Source: Hyphomonadaceae bacterium (GTDB taxonomy: Bacteria > Pseudomonadota > Alphaproteobacteria > Caulobacterales > Aquidulcibacteraceae). From it: DNA of 56,875 nt. The notes under the pieces were generated by a model. The model was not told the DNA's origin. It searched no databases and was given only the letters and a program-made list of their open reading frames with translations. The position numbers and the translations under genes are program-made. This document shows, piece after piece, positions 25,893 through 36,719 of this stretch. The first letter of the stretch is position 1; each line of letters opens with the position of its first letter. Where the stretch lies: the NCBI GenBank assembly GCA_014378995.1, contig JACMMP010000105.1, forward strand, positions 1 through 56,875, written 5' to 3'.

Positions 25893-26528
25893 ATGCGCGC
25901 AGCTGGTTTGGCTTTGTTTTCGGCACTGGCCTTGGTCGCGTGCAACCCTGCTGGTCAATCCGCTGATTCCGGCGGCGTTTTCCCGAACTTGACGCAAACG
26001 CCCCACCGCGTGGAAGCCACCGTCACGCATGAGGCGGGAACAATGCCCATCGTGATGATGCGCGACGGCCAGCGCCAGCGTCTGGAGGTCACCACGCCGG
26101 CGGGCCCGGCCACCATGATCATGAACACCCAAACCGGTGAGAACTACGTGATCACCAACGCGGGCGGTCAGCTGATCGTGATGCGCATGACAGCCGATCA
26201 ATTCAAGGATCCGGCTCAGGAATGGTCGGCGGAACTGGCGGCCAACGCCCGGCGCACAGGGTCGTGCTCGGCAGCTGGGGAAAACGGCTCTGAGTGGACC
26301 CGCGAGGAAGGCGGCGAAACGCACGTCGTCTGCATCACCGATGATGGCATCATATTGCGCTCAGCGGTCGCCGATAGCGTCAGTTGGGAAACCATCAGCG
26401 TGCAGCGCGGGCCGCAAAGCGCTGACCTGTTCGCCTTGCCGGCGGGCGCTCAGGTCATGGACCTTGGCGACATGGGGTCGGCCATGCAGCAGGCGCTCGA
26501 ACGCGCCCAGGCCGAGGGCGGCCAGTAA
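25893..26528 (+). CDS. Secreted lipoprotein, DUF4412-like
   Basis: A 211-residue protein with a signal peptide and lipobox (LALVACNP). The body alternates short strands (MPIVMMRDGQRQRLEV, ATMIMNTQTGENYVI), resembling DUF4412/LolA-like beta sheets that handle lipids or metals. Two Cys in the middle probably pair. GGGAGG lies upstream of the ATG. Function unknown. Confidence 0.75.
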   Translation: MRAAGLALFSALALVACNPAGQSADSGGVFPNLTQTPHRVEATVTHEAGTMPIVMMRDGQRQRLEVTTPAGPATMIMNTQTGENYVITNAGGQLIVMRMTADQFKDPAQEWSAELAANARRTGSCSAAGENGSEWTREEGGETHVVCITDDGIILRSAVADSVSWETISVQRGPQSADLFALPAGAQVMDLGDMGSAMQQALERAQAEGGQ

Positions 26529-26662
26529 AGCGCCTAGATTTGGGGTTTCATTCGCGCTTCAGGGGCGCCGGCGCCGCGTGCTGTCGCGTGGCGCCTGAGG
26601 CCGTTGTGCGCCGCCCGGCGCCACGGTAGAGGACATGCATCGGCATGGGTTTCGGACGCTAA

Positions 26663-27774
26663 ATGGTTAATATTACAGGAGCCTCGGCGTCCGTGCCTGA
26701 GCTAGCGTCCAATGTGATGCGGCTGCTCCCGCGCGAGTTCCAGGACGCGTTCGTCCAGTCTCCAAACGTCTTCATGTTTTTCATGTCGATGGGCCTCGCC
26801 GCCGTCCTGATCGCAGCGTTTTGGATGCTGCACGGCATGGGCAAGGCCTCGGGCGCCGCGCGTATCGCGCTCCGCGCCCAGGCGCTGAAGCGCAACAAGG
26901 ATCACCGCGCGCTGGTGCTGATCGCCGAGATCGAAGGCGGCTCGGGCGAACTGCGTCAGGAGATGAAGGAAGCGGTCGAAGACAATTTCGGCATGTTCTC
27001 GTTCGAGCATGACGTGCAAGTCGATCTCTTCCCGATGAAGCTGAAGACTGTGTCGCCGCGCGCGCATCCGGAAACGCGCCGCCGCATCGCCGTAGAGGCT
27101 GCCGATGCGCTTGAGCGCTCCGCCGCGGACGTGATCGTCTGGGGCAAGCGCACGATCACCGGCAAGATCGATCTGCGCGTGACGACGCTCCCAGGGTATG
27201 GCCGCACCCACGATGTGCAGGACTTTCAGTTGGGATGGCGAACCGGTCGCCCCGATGAGGCCGTGCAGCGCGCGCTCGCCTTTGCGTTGTCGCGCAAGGC
27301 GCGTCCGGTTCTGCACCGTCCGCAAGACTACAAGCCCGATCGCCTGCAGCCGATTGTCGAATCGCTCGACAAGATGGTGGAAGCGCGCCCGGCGGAGATT
27401 AGCGACAATCTCCATCTGGACATTCTCTCGGACTTCGCCTCCGGCGCGCTCAGCCTTGGCGAACGCGGCGGCCACATCAAATGGCTGTCGAAAGCGCTCG
27501 ATGCGCGCCAGCAATATTTGGACAAAGTCGATCGCACGACGGATCCGGGCGCCTGGGGCGCAGCGCAGCAAGAGATCGGCCGCGCGTTGACGGCGCTGGG
27601 CGAACGCGAAGGCGCGCGCGACAAGCTCGAAGAAGGCGCGGCGCGCTTGCGTCTGGCAATGGATGCGCTGCGGTCGACGGATTCTCTGCAGCAGGCGGAA
27701 GTGGCGCTGCGGGCGCTGCAACGCGCTGAGCAGACGTTGCAACAGCGCCGCCGTGTCGGCCTGCGCTGGCCGGG

Positions 27775-27778
<4 letters not shown>
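26663..27778 (+). CDS. Single-pass membrane protein with TPR-like C-terminus
   Basis: A 371-residue protein with one transmembrane helix (about 37-58), then an alpha/beta domain (KDHRALVLIAEIEGG, AADVIVWGKRTITGKIDLRV) and a helical repeat region (residues 240-365) that looks like degenerate TPRs. It resembles membrane proteins with an ATP-independent sensor-like body but the family is not recognised. The stop interlocks with that of the convergent hybrid kinase (CTAA). Confidence 0.7.
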
Positions 27779-29691
<1,913 letters not shown>

Positions 29692-29695
29692 GAAC

Positions 29696-30103
29696 TTAGT
29701 TTCGCGATGCTTCGCTGTCACGAAGCAGGGTGTTGAGTAAATCCGCGAGTTGGCGCGCGCGGAACGGCTTGATGAGGGTGCCATCGGCGCCGAGTTCGGT
29801 TGCGATTTCGCAGGTGCTGCGCCCTTGCAGATGAATCGCGCCGGAAATGGCGACAATCGGAAGGTATGGCCACGCCGCGCGCAGTTCGCAGATAAATTCC
29901 GAGCCGTCCGTGCCGGGCATGTTCATGTCGGTGACGATGGCGTCTACATTTTCGCGCTGAACAAGATCGAAGCCTGCCGCCGCGCCGGGCGCTGTCAGCA
30001 CTTCAAAGCCTGCATCGCTCAAACCAAGCGCCAGCGCGTCACGCACAAAGATGTCGTCATCGACTAAACAGACTCGCGTGCGCGCAGCCATTGCCTCAAT
30101 CAT
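29696..30103 (-). CDS. Single-domain response regulator (CheY-like)
   Basis: A 135-residue receiver domain only: acidic pocket LVDDDIF, phospho-acceptor Asp in IVTDMNMPG, Thr/Ser in VAISGA and Lys in LIKPFR are all present. It is encoded directly upstream of the hybrid kinase with four bases between, so the pair should form a phosphorelay in which this protein is an output shuttle or a competing sink. ATG at 30103 or 30091. Confidence 0.88.
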   Translation of the reverse strand: MIEAMAARTRVCLVDDDIFVRDALALGLSDAGFEVLTAPGAAAGFDLVQRENVDAIVTDMNMPGTDGSEFICELRAAWPYLPIVAISGAIHLQGRSTCEIATELGADGTLIKPFRARQLADLLNTLLRDSEASRN

Positions 30104-30265
30104 TACGCAGCGGTAGCACGCGCGATTGTTGCGCGTCTCGTAGGTTGGTTCGCTGCAACCTTAGGAACAGCAGTAGCAGCGTCGCTTGGAGTTCCGCGAG
30201 CCTCATGGAACTTCGCGACGGTGCGGGCGCCATTGCTAAAAGCTCGAATGACCCGAGCTAGGAAC

Positions 30266-30907
30266 TCAGCTTGCGCTTAGCCCAATTGGACAGGTGACGC
30301 CGGTGCCGCCGATACCACAATAACCATTAGGATTCTTGGCGAGATATTGCTGATGATAGTCCTCGGCGTAATAGAATTCCGGCGCCTCTTTTGTTTCGGT
30401 AGTGACGCCGCCGAACCCGGCGGCGCGCAGCTTCTCTTCGTAAGCAGTCCGCGCTTTGTCCGCTGCGGCCGCTTGCGCCGGCGAAGTCGTGTAAATGGCG
30501 GACCGGTACTGAGTTCCCATGTCATTGCCCTGGCGCATGCCTTGGGTCGGGTCGTGGCTCTCGAAGAATACTTTGAGAAGCTGCTCGTAGCTGACGATCT
30601 TCGGATCGAAAATCACGCGCACGACTTCGGTGTGACCCGTGCGGCCTGAGCAAATTTCCTCGTAGGTCGGATTAGGCGTTACGCCCCCCGCATAACCCGA
30701 AGCCGTGGTCCAGACGCCTTCGGTCTGCCAGAATTTCCGCTCAGCGCCCCAAAAGCAGCCAAGCCCAAACACCGCCTCTTCTAGGCCCGCCGGGAACGGA
30801 GGCTTTAGCGGCGCGCCGTTCACATAATGAACTGTGGCCGTAGCAATGGGGGCGTTGCGGCCGGGAAGGGCTTGATCTGCTGTCGGCAGGGCGGCGAGCT
30901 TGGCCAT
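30266..30907 (-). CDS. msrA: Peptide methionine sulfoxide reductase A
   Basis: A 213-residue enzyme reducing methionine-S-sulfoxide. The catalytic motif [11 protein letters not shown] is intact, with [28 protein letters not shown] and the C-terminal [24 protein letters not shown] carrying the resolving Cys. The ~40-residue N-terminal extension is not a signal peptide. No msrB is adjacent. Confidence 0.95.
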   Translation of the reverse strand: MAKLAALPTADQALPGRNAPIATATVHYVNGAPLKPPFPAGLEEAVFGLGCFWGAERKFWQTEGVWTTASGYAGGVTPNPTYEEICSGRTGHTEVVRVIFDPKIVSYEQLLKVFFESHDPTQGMRQGNDMGTQYRSAIYTTSPAQAAAADKARTAYEEKLRAAGFGGVTTETKEAPEFYYAEDYHQQYLAKNPNGYCGIGGTGVTCPIGLSAS

Positions 30908-31026
30908 TGGGATCGCTTTCAGGGCTAGGGAGCGCCCAATATAGGTGGCGGCGGCGGCGTGCGCATCGGCGCGGGCCCAAGGGGGACTTTACCCGCCGCA
31001 CGGGCGCAGCCATAACCCGCCCTCCC

Positions 31027-31116
31027 GGACAGGTGGCCGAGTGGCTGAAGGCGCACGCTTGGAAAGCGTGTTTAGGCGCAAGTCTAACGAGGGTTCGAAT
31101 CCCTCTCTGTCCGCCA
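31027..31116 (+). tRNA. tRNA-Ser (GGA)
   Basis: The acceptor GGACAGG pairs with TCTGTCC (one G-T), with discriminator G and an encoded CCA. The anticodon stem CACGC/GCGTG holds the loop TTGGAAA, anticodon GGA. A long variable arm and GGTTCGAATCC T-loop are present, as in class II tRNAs. Its 3' end is the integration site of the island that follows. Confidence 0.96.
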
Positions 31117-31118
31117 GA
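31102..31118. repeat. attL: tRNA-Ser 3' end direct repeat
   Basis: CCTCTCTGTCCGCCAGA spans the acceptor 3' strand, the CCA and two further bases. The identical copy is 15.4 kb to the right. A chance 17-base match in a window this size is very unlikely. Confidence 0.85.
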
Positions 31119-31181
31119 AGTCGCGCCGAAAAACCAATCACACCAATCACTTCGGCGCTAACTGCCTCGCGCGCGCGTGAA

Positions 31182-31207
31182 AAAACCATGGCTTAGACCA
31201 CGGTTTT
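31182..31207. terminator. Bidirectional hairpin after tRNA-Ser
   Basis: AAAACCATGG (31182-31191) and CCACGGTTTT (31198-31207) pair with one mismatch over a 6-base loop. A-tract on the left and T-tract on the right let it terminate in either direction, here after the tRNA. Confidence 0.6.
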
Positions 31208-31265
31208 CGCGGCAATTGCCGACGCACAGCGGCACACGCAACAGCCGCGGGTCGCGCCGGGTACA

Positions 31266-32039
31266 ATGCCAATGACCGAAACAGCCAGCGAGCGTTTGCT
31301 GACCTACCTCCAAGCCACCGGGAACGGGCGACTTGCGCCTGAAGCGTCGATCGATGCCGCCGCCGCCGAAATTCAATCGGTCGCAACCGCGTATGCAGCA
31401 AGCAACTCGCGCGAGAAACGCGATCAAGCTCGAAACCAGCGGCGCGCGCAATCGAAGCGAATGCTCGACCTCGCGAAACGCATGGAAGATTTGGCCACCG
31501 ACCTGCGTGAAGGCCCTCCTGATTGGAGTGCGCTTCGCCTGGCGCCGAGCCCTCAATTCTCGAAAGTGACGGGGGCGGCGTTGGAGGCTAAGCGGCCGAG
31601 CGAGTACTCGCGACCAGAAATCTCAATCGAGCAGCTCACTCTAGAGCTAAAGCGACGGGCATCTAACTGCCGGCGCGTTGCGGCGATCTTGAACGATCTG
31701 AACACGTCCAGCACCGGCGGATCATATATGTTGGCGCGCTGCCTCATGATCGCCCGCGAAGTCACCGGCGAGCTTCCGCCACTCACCACTGCGAAGCCCA
31801 ACGAAAATGGTAACAAGGGTAAGGTTACTCTTCACCGCTTGCACTCGATCATCTTAGACCTCGTGAAGGAGGCAGGTGGCAACGTGCACGGCGCGGGCTC
31901 CGGCCCTTGGCTTCAAGCGATTGAGACGGTCAGCGACCCAGGCCGATGGGAGGGATTCTTCATCGACGAACTCGCGTTTCACAAGCCAAATCGCAAGAAA
32001 CGCAATAACAACAACGGGGATGAGACTTCCGAAAAATAG
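31266..32039 (+). CDS. Island orphan, helical charged protein
   Basis: A 257-residue protein, Ala/Arg/Glu-rich and mainly helical, with a likely coiled region at 55-85 and a basic Asn-rich tail (RKKRNNNNGDETSEK). No domain is recognised. It is the first gene inside attL and precedes the excisionase-like gene on the same strand, a position often used by accessory replication or regulatory proteins of satellites. ATG 31266 or 31272. Confidence 0.68.
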   Translation: MPMTETASERLLTYLQATGNGRLAPEASIDAAAAEIQSVATAYAASNSREKRDQARNQRRAQSKRMLDLAKRMEDLATDLREGPPDWSALRLAPSPQFSKVTGAALEAKRPSEYSRPEISIEQLTLELKRRASNCRRVAAILNDLNTSSTGGSYMLARCLMIAREVTGELPPLTTAKPNENGNKGKVTLHRLHSIILDLVKEAGGNVHGAGSGPWLQAIETVSDPGRWEGFFIDELAFHKPNRKKRNNNNGDETSEK

Positions 32040-32103
32040 GGGCGGACTTATTTCCCCCGACATCCCGATGCCTCGTTGCTAGCCAAACAGCAAGGAGGTG
32101 CCG

Positions 32104-32310
32104 ATGGAGCCCTTGCTCATTACGATTGACGAAGCTGTCGAGCGCTATCGACGCTCTCGTTGGACCATTTACCGGCACCTGCGTGCGGGACACTTCGAAG
32201 CCGTTAGGGACGGGCGCAGCTCGCTCGTCGTTGTGGCGTCTGCAGACGCCTTCTTCCGGAGTCTGCCGCCGGTCTACCCAAAAGCCACCGAGGAGACCGA
32301 GCGTGGATGA
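32104..32310 (+). CDS. AlpA/excisionase-type helix-turn-helix protein
   Basis: A 68-residue MerR-like/excisionase HTH: LITIDEAVERYRRSRWTIYRHLRAGHFEAVRDGRSSLV is the DNA-binding helix set and wing. The start at 32104 has a consensus AAGGAGG at the proper distance. The stop overlaps the next gene's GTG region by eight bases. Expected role: excision factor or activator of the integrase/primase genes. Confidence 0.82.
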   Translation: MEPLLITIDEAVERYRRSRWTIYRHLRAGHFEAVRDGRSSLVVVASADAFFRSLPPVYPKATEETERG

Positions 32311-33469
32311 TCAGCGCCGGCAGCAGCCTGCGTTAGCGCGCGTGCTGCAAGTATTGGCTGAGCTCGGATACACGCTCGGCCATAATCGACGCGCGAGTCG
32401 CTTCACGTATTCCAAGCCTGGCAAGACTAAGCGGCTGACAGTCACCGACAAAACGTACGCTCGATTTCGTCGCATTCTTCTAGAGAAAACAGGCTTAGAC
32501 TTCGGCTCAGACGTCATCAGAGACGCTGTCAAGCTCGTCGGCTATCAGGATGAGTATGACCCAGTCGTCCAATGGATCGACAGTCTGGAGTGGGACGGCA
32601 CACCGCGCCTTGAGAAGCTCCTCATCGACTACTTCGGCGCTTGCGATACATCGCTAAATCGTGCGCTGAGCGTGCTGACTCTCGTGTCAGCGGTACGTCG
32701 CGCGCGGAAGCCGGGTTGCCGTTCAGATGACAATCTGATCCTCGCAGGCGGTACAGGCGTCGGCAAGACGTTAGGCGTGCGTATTCTCGCGCGGAAGCGC
32801 GATTGGTACAGCGACGCTGACATTTTGGGTCGCTCGCCGGAACGCCAACTTGAAGCGCTAGACGGCGTGTGGATTTTTGAGATAGCCGAGCTCGTCGGCA
32901 ACTCTCCTCTACATCATGAGCGCAACAAGGCTTTCCTTTCCCGCACCATTGACCGCGGGCGGCGCGCCTATGGTCGCGAGCGCGAGGATAAGAAGCGCGC
33001 ATGCATCTTTATTGGCACGACCGACAAAGAGGAATTCTTCTTCGACCCCGCAGGAAATCGCCGATTTCATCCTGTAAAGGTCACGACTGTTAGGCGGAAA
33101 AAGCTCAAGGCAGATCGCGAACAGATTTGGGCCGAGGCTGCTCACATCGAGAAGACATTCGGCCCGCTAGTGTTGCCCAAGGACCTTTGGGAAGCCGCCG
33201 CCACCCAGCAGCGAGCACGTCTTGAAACTGATCCCTGGAGCGATACTTTGAAGTCCGTCGTCGGCCGTCGCAAAGGCGACCTCATGATTGTGCGGAATTG
33301 CGATGTCCTGGCCGCTGTCGGGTTAGATGCCGCGCATCAAAGGCCAGCAGATTTCAAACGAGGAGCGGCGGTGATGCGCCAGCTGGGTTACAATCACTGG
33401 CAAGGCAAGATTGATGGTGAGCGCGTGCGCGGTTTCTCGAAACACATTGAATCTGAATCAGGGGAATAG
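32303..33469 (+). CDS. VapE-family (virulence-associated E) ATPase / satellite replication protein
   Basis: A 388-residue protein with an N-terminal region (TYARFRRILLEKTGLDFGSDVIRDAVKL) and a VapE/VirE-type P-loop domain: Walker A GGTGVGKT, Walker B-like VWIFEIAEL, and the family block FIGTTDKEEFFFDPAGNRRFHPV. Such proteins act as helicase-like replication factors in P4-like satellites and phage-inducible islands. The GTG at 32303 overlaps the end of the HTH gene and follows GGAG. The stop is followed by the convergent integrase. Confidence 0.85.
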   Translation: MDDQRRQQPALARVLQVLAELGYTLGHNRRASRFTYSKPGKTKRLTVTDKTYARFRRILLEKTGLDFGSDVIRDAVKLVGYQDEYDPVVQWIDSLEWDGTPRLEKLLIDYFGACDTSLNRALSVLTLVSAVRRARKPGCRSDDNLILAGGTGVGKTLGVRILARKRDWYSDADILGRSPERQLEALDGVWIFEIAELVGNSPLHHERNKAFLSRTIDRGRRAYGREREDKKRACIFIGTTDKEEFFFDPAGNRRFHPVKVTTVRRKKLKADREQIWAEAAHIEKTFGPLVLPKDLWEAAATQQRARLETDPWSDTLKSVVGRRKGDLMIVRNCDVLAAVGLDAAHQRPADFKRGAAVMRQLGYNHWQGKIDGERVRGFSKHIESESGE

Positions 33470-33544
33470 AAGAACCAAGTTAGAGTCACACTGGGAACGT
33501 GGGACTCGTGGGACCGGGTCGATCTAAACCCGCTCAAACACCCC

Positions 33545-34837
33545 CTAATTGGCCTCTTTTGATTCCGATGCGGCTAAGACGTTGTCATTCGCGTTTTCAT
33601 CTGCCGAATCCTGAGCATCCGCGGAGTAGCAGTGGTTAGCCCACGCAATCATCATGTGAGTGCGCTTTGAGTATGCATCTCCCCGCCGGTATGCAGCTTC
33701 CGTTTTGTCTCCGATGACATGTGCAAGAGCCGCCTCGGCAAGCTCCTTGGGGAAATCGGTCTCGTCTGAAACCCAGTCCCTGAAGCTTGATCGGAAGCCG
33801 AGCGTGGTTACGTCAGACCGCTCCATCTTTTCGAGCGTCATGAGGAGCGCGCCGTTTGTGAGCGCCGCTCCTTGCTTCCATCCGCGAAACACGAAGTCGG
33901 CAGGCTTGCGATCGAGTTGAACCGATCGAAGCAGATTGACGGCTTGAGGAGATAACGGCACCCGATGCTCGCGCTTGGCCTTCATCCTCGCTGCAGGCAC
34001 TCGCCACATGTGTTTTTCGAGATCGATCTCAGACCATGTCGCGCCGATCACTTCTCCAGTCCGTGCGGCCGTCAGGATTGTAAACTCGAGCGCACGCGGA
34101 GCGATGCCTCGACGTTGCTTTAACTCTCTGAAGAATGCGGGCACTTCAGCATATGGCATTGCTGGATGATGCCGAGCTGCATGTCTGGCGCCGACGGGCA
34201 GTGCGTGGTCAAGATGTCCTCGCCAGCGAGCTGGGTTGTCACCGGAACGGTAGCCTCGCGCCTGAGCCCAATACAAAATCCGCTCGATCCGCGCGCGCAA
34301 CCTCGACGCCGTCTCCGGTTTCTCCAGCCATATTGGCTCCAAGACTCGCAGAACTAGGTTTGTGTCGATGGCTTCAACGCGAAGGTCGCCCAATTTCGGA
34401 TATGCGTAGGTCGAAAGCGTGTTACGCCACTGCTGCTTGTGCTTGGGGTTCGACCACCGGCGCTCATGCATCTCAAGAAAGCGTTCTGAGCAGTCCTTGA
34501 AGGTCCGCGCGTTATCAAGCGTCGCTACCAATCGACCGCGCTCTTCCTTCCGTATCTCCACGGGGTCTGTGCCTGCTCGCGCTGCCTTTCGAGCCGCTTC
34601 GGCTGCATCTCTCGCCTCGGCCAAACTTACCCGATCCGCCTGCCCAAGACCCATGTCGCGAACCTTGCCGCCGGGCAGGTAAATCCGGACGATCCAGCTT
34701 TTGTTTGGGAGCCCGTCCGTCCCGATCGCCACCTTTAAATAAAGCCCGTCGCCATCCGGATGCAGCTTTGGGGACTTGTTTGGGGACGTGGCTTTTTGGA
34801 CCCCGATTGAGGTCAGTTTTCGGCCTCCACGCGCCAT
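33545..34837 (-). CDS. P4-type tyrosine integrase with altered box II
   Basis: A 430-residue integrase: N-terminal DUF4102-like domain (KLHPDGDGLYLKV, SWIVRIYLPGGKVRDMGLG), a core-binding domain, and a catalytic domain with box-I Arg in AARTGEVIGATWSEID, Lys in HRVPLS context, and the ALAHVIGDKTEAAYRRGD end with His and nucleophile Tyr. The HxxR of box II, usually HGFRSSFRDW in this family, reads TLGFRSSFRDW, with Leu in place of His (CTC, one base from CAC). ATG 34837 follows AAAGGAG. Activity may be reduced. Confidence 0.9.
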   Translation of the reverse strand: MARGGRKLTSIGVQKATSPNKSPKLHPDGDGLYLKVAIGTDGLPNKSWIVRIYLPGGKVRDMGLGQADRVSLAEARDAAEAARKAARAGTDPVEIRKEERGRLVATLDNARTFKDCSERFLEMHERRWSNPKHKQQWRNTLSTYAYPKLGDLRVEAIDTNLVLRVLEPIWLEKPETASRLRARIERILYWAQARGYRSGDNPARWRGHLDHALPVGARHAARHHPAMPYAEVPAFFRELKQRRGIAPRALEFTILTAARTGEVIGATWSEIDLEKHMWRVPAARMKAKREHRVPLSPQAVNLLRSVQLDRKPADFVFRGWKQGAALTNGALLMTLEKMERSDVTTLGFRSSFRDWVSDETDFPKELAEAALAHVIGDKTEAAYRRGDAYSKRTHMMIAWANHCYSADAQDSADENANDNVLAASESKEAN

Positions 34838-35339
34838 TCGACTCTCCTTTGAACATTTCGCAGCTAACCCGCGCCTGCAGCCTAAAGGCTGCATAACCCA
34901 TTGTAAAATATGTCTTTTATTCGCGAGTGGCCGGGCGTCGCCGGGTGGCGCTGGGTGCCAGTGTGGGTGGGCGCGGGGTGCGCGGTATCAGGTGCCCACC
35001 TGGCTGCCCAGCGGGGTCAGGCGGCTTTAACCCACGTCGCGGGCACGGGTCATAAACGGCCCTGGCGGGCCCTTGGGGGCCTTTCGAACGCCGCCAGGTG
35101 CCGAGGGCTTATCGGGGTGCCGAGCGGCCCCAGCGGGGCTTGGCAATTCGGCGGCCCAAAGTCGGGGTTGGGTATTATGATGCCGCACACGGGGGTGAGG
35201 TCGCACCCGCCCAGGTGCCGCAACGTTATCGAGCGCGTCGGGGCGCTGAACCGGAACTCGCGTGTTGGTGGGCCGACCGACAAGCCGATTTGAGTGGCGG
35301 CGCGGTAAGGCCGAATTCGAGACGGTGGCAAGGAGTTGT
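34838..35339. other. Gene-free G-rich stretch upstream of the integrase
   Basis: No supported gene. From about 34925 the plus strand is strongly G-rich and packed with GGGTGCC, CAGGTGCC and GCGGGG words. A palindrome CAGGTGCCCACCTG (34989-35002) stands out. Clustered short repeats next to an integrase and a VapE gene suggest integrase arm sites or a satellite replication origin, but neither is shown. G-quadruplex-prone runs are also present. Confidence 0.4.
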
Positions 35340-35455
35340 CGTTGCGGCCGATATTGGGATTTTGCGACATCTCCGCGTGACTGAGATGAGGCGCACTCTG
35401 GTCACTCGTAACTTATTGTCGGCAGGGCATGGATTGGCCCTAACCGGACATTGCG
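35340..35455. repeat. Cassette-like intergenic element, copy 1
   Basis: Ends with GGCCCTAACCGGACATTGCG (35437-35456), the common 3' end of the family. The 5' part is diverged. It precedes the first orphan lipoprotein gene of the array. Confidence 0.5.
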
Positions 35456-35512
35456 TATTCGACCGGTGCGGGAGACGATGCCTGAGTATTCGGGCGAGCG
35501 CGGGACAACCTG

Positions 35513-36271
35513 ATGGGCAAGGGCGCAAGACATTGGTACCTCGCAGCGCTCACACTTCTAATCGGCCTACTATCCGTATCCTGTAGCGCTGCGGAAGAAG
35601 CGGGCGAAGAAGCGCGGCCAAACGTCAACATAGCTATAGGCATGACGGTCGATGAACTTAGGGCAGGGTCAACCTATCCCTTTGGAGCCGATCCTAGCGC
35701 AGGCAGTGGCAACATTGGCTCGTACCAGATAACGACGCCTTACAATCTGGTGTTTCACAATGGCGAGCGGGAGATCGCGCTCGAGAATCTCGGCATGGAG
35801 CATCAGAGCGCGTTCATTGTTGTGACCGAGGGGAGGGTCACGAACTTTACTCTTCCCGCGCAGCGCGAACTCCTCACGCTCGATGACGCGATCGATCGGG
35901 CGCGAGGTCTGTCGGAACAGCTGAAGGATACGGGATTTGGGGGGGACCGAGCCCACTTCTACCCGCAAAACATGAGACGTGGCGTCCCGAGGCCGAACAT
36001 CTCAAACTTGGAAGAAGCGCGCGCTGCGCTCGCTGATCCTGCCCTCATGATCGCGGAGATGAGCCTCTTTGTTGGAGAGACCCCCGATCTGAGCGCTTCC
36101 CTTATCATCAGCAGCGGACCGCGTATGTTGGAGCTTCAAAGCATTCCTGGTCAACCGGAGAACCCGGTCAGCGCAGCGATACGAGAGGCACGCAGAGGAC
36201 GAGAATGGACGCTGCAATTGGATATTGGTCCAAATGTATTCGGCCCAACTCCGTTGGTCATGCCTGACTGA
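35513..36271 (+). CDS. Island orphan lipoprotein
   Basis: A 252-residue protein with a signal peptide and lipobox (LLSVSCSA). The body has no recognised domain; short strands and acidic helices alternate, and it begins with a GMTVDELRAGS segment like a folded domain in small secreted proteins. It is the first gene of the orphan array and is followed, four bases past its stop, by a copy of the intergenic element. Start 35513 lies just after GGGACAACCTG; the ribosome site is weak. Confidence 0.65.
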   Translation: MGKGARHWYLAALTLLIGLLSVSCSAAEEAGEEARPNVNIAIGMTVDELRAGSTYPFGADPSAGSGNIGSYQITTPYNLVFHNGEREIALENLGMEHQSAFIVVTEGRVTNFTLPAQRELLTLDDAIDRARGLSEQLKDTGFGGDRAHFYPQNMRRGVPRPNISNLEEARAALADPALMIAEMSLFVGETPDLSASLIISSGPRMLELQSIPGQPENPVSAAIREARRGREWTLQLDIGPNVFGPTPLVMPD

Positions 36272-36274
36272 AGG

Positions 36275-36372
36275 AATGACCGCTCTCGGCGAAAGTGCGC
36301 CGCGCGTGCCTGATGGGCATGACCGTCTCGATTGGAGCGACGCGGACACCGGAATCATGCAAGAGCCAACCG
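36275..36372. repeat. Cassette-like intergenic element, copy 2
   Basis: Starts AATGACCGCTCTCGGCGAAA four bases after the stop of the lipoprotein gene. The 3' end is diverged (GCGGACACCGG). It runs into the start region of the next small gene. Confidence 0.5.
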
Positions 36373-36576
36373 ATGCCTTGGTTTGAGATCGTTTATTCTG
36401 AGGACGTGGCCAGCAAGGCGTTGTCTTCAAACAAGCTGCTGGCACGGGACCGAACGGAAGCCGCCGCCGCCGCCATGAGGGGCTTCGCCAACGCGCGAAC
36501 AGTGCATGGCGCGAAGTGTTATCGCGTCATCGATGGGTTGGGCTTGGTTGTAGCCCGGGGCCCAAAAGAGACTTAG
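36373..36576 (+). CDS. Island orphan, 67-residue protein
   Basis: A small protein starting MPWFEIVYSEDVASKAL with an alpha/beta double-wing look and ending VIDGLGLVVARGPKET. I use ATG 36373, because the 26 residues before it come from the repeat element. No family is recognised. The ribosome site is weak. It is flanked on both sides by copies of the intergenic element. Confidence 0.55.
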   Translation: MPWFEIVYSEDVASKALSSNKLLARDRTEAAAAAMRGFANARTVHGAKCYRVIDGLGLVVARGPKET

Positions 36577-36593
36577 TCGGGTTTGGCTTCGCG

Positions 36594-36690
36594 AATGACC
36601 GCTCACGGCGACGGCGCGCCGGATTGACGGAAAGGCCTATGGCGCGCCACTGGTCTGTTCCCGCCATCGGTTCCGGCCGATAGTGGACAT
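36594..36690. repeat. Cassette-like intergenic element, copy 3
   Basis: Starts AATGACCGCTCACGGCGACG 17 bases after the previous stop and ends CCGATAGTGGACATC, 30 bases before the next gene. GGCGCGCC words appear twice inside as a palindromic pair. Confidence 0.55.
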
Positions 36691-36719
36691 CTTGAAACTC
36701 CTCGGCACAGGAGGGGATC

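Noticed and set aside
34910-35586. Overlapping frames on both strands in the G-rich stretch
   Set aside because: They are Arg/Pro/Gly-rich in all frames, without ribosome sites or protein-like segments; they follow from base composition.
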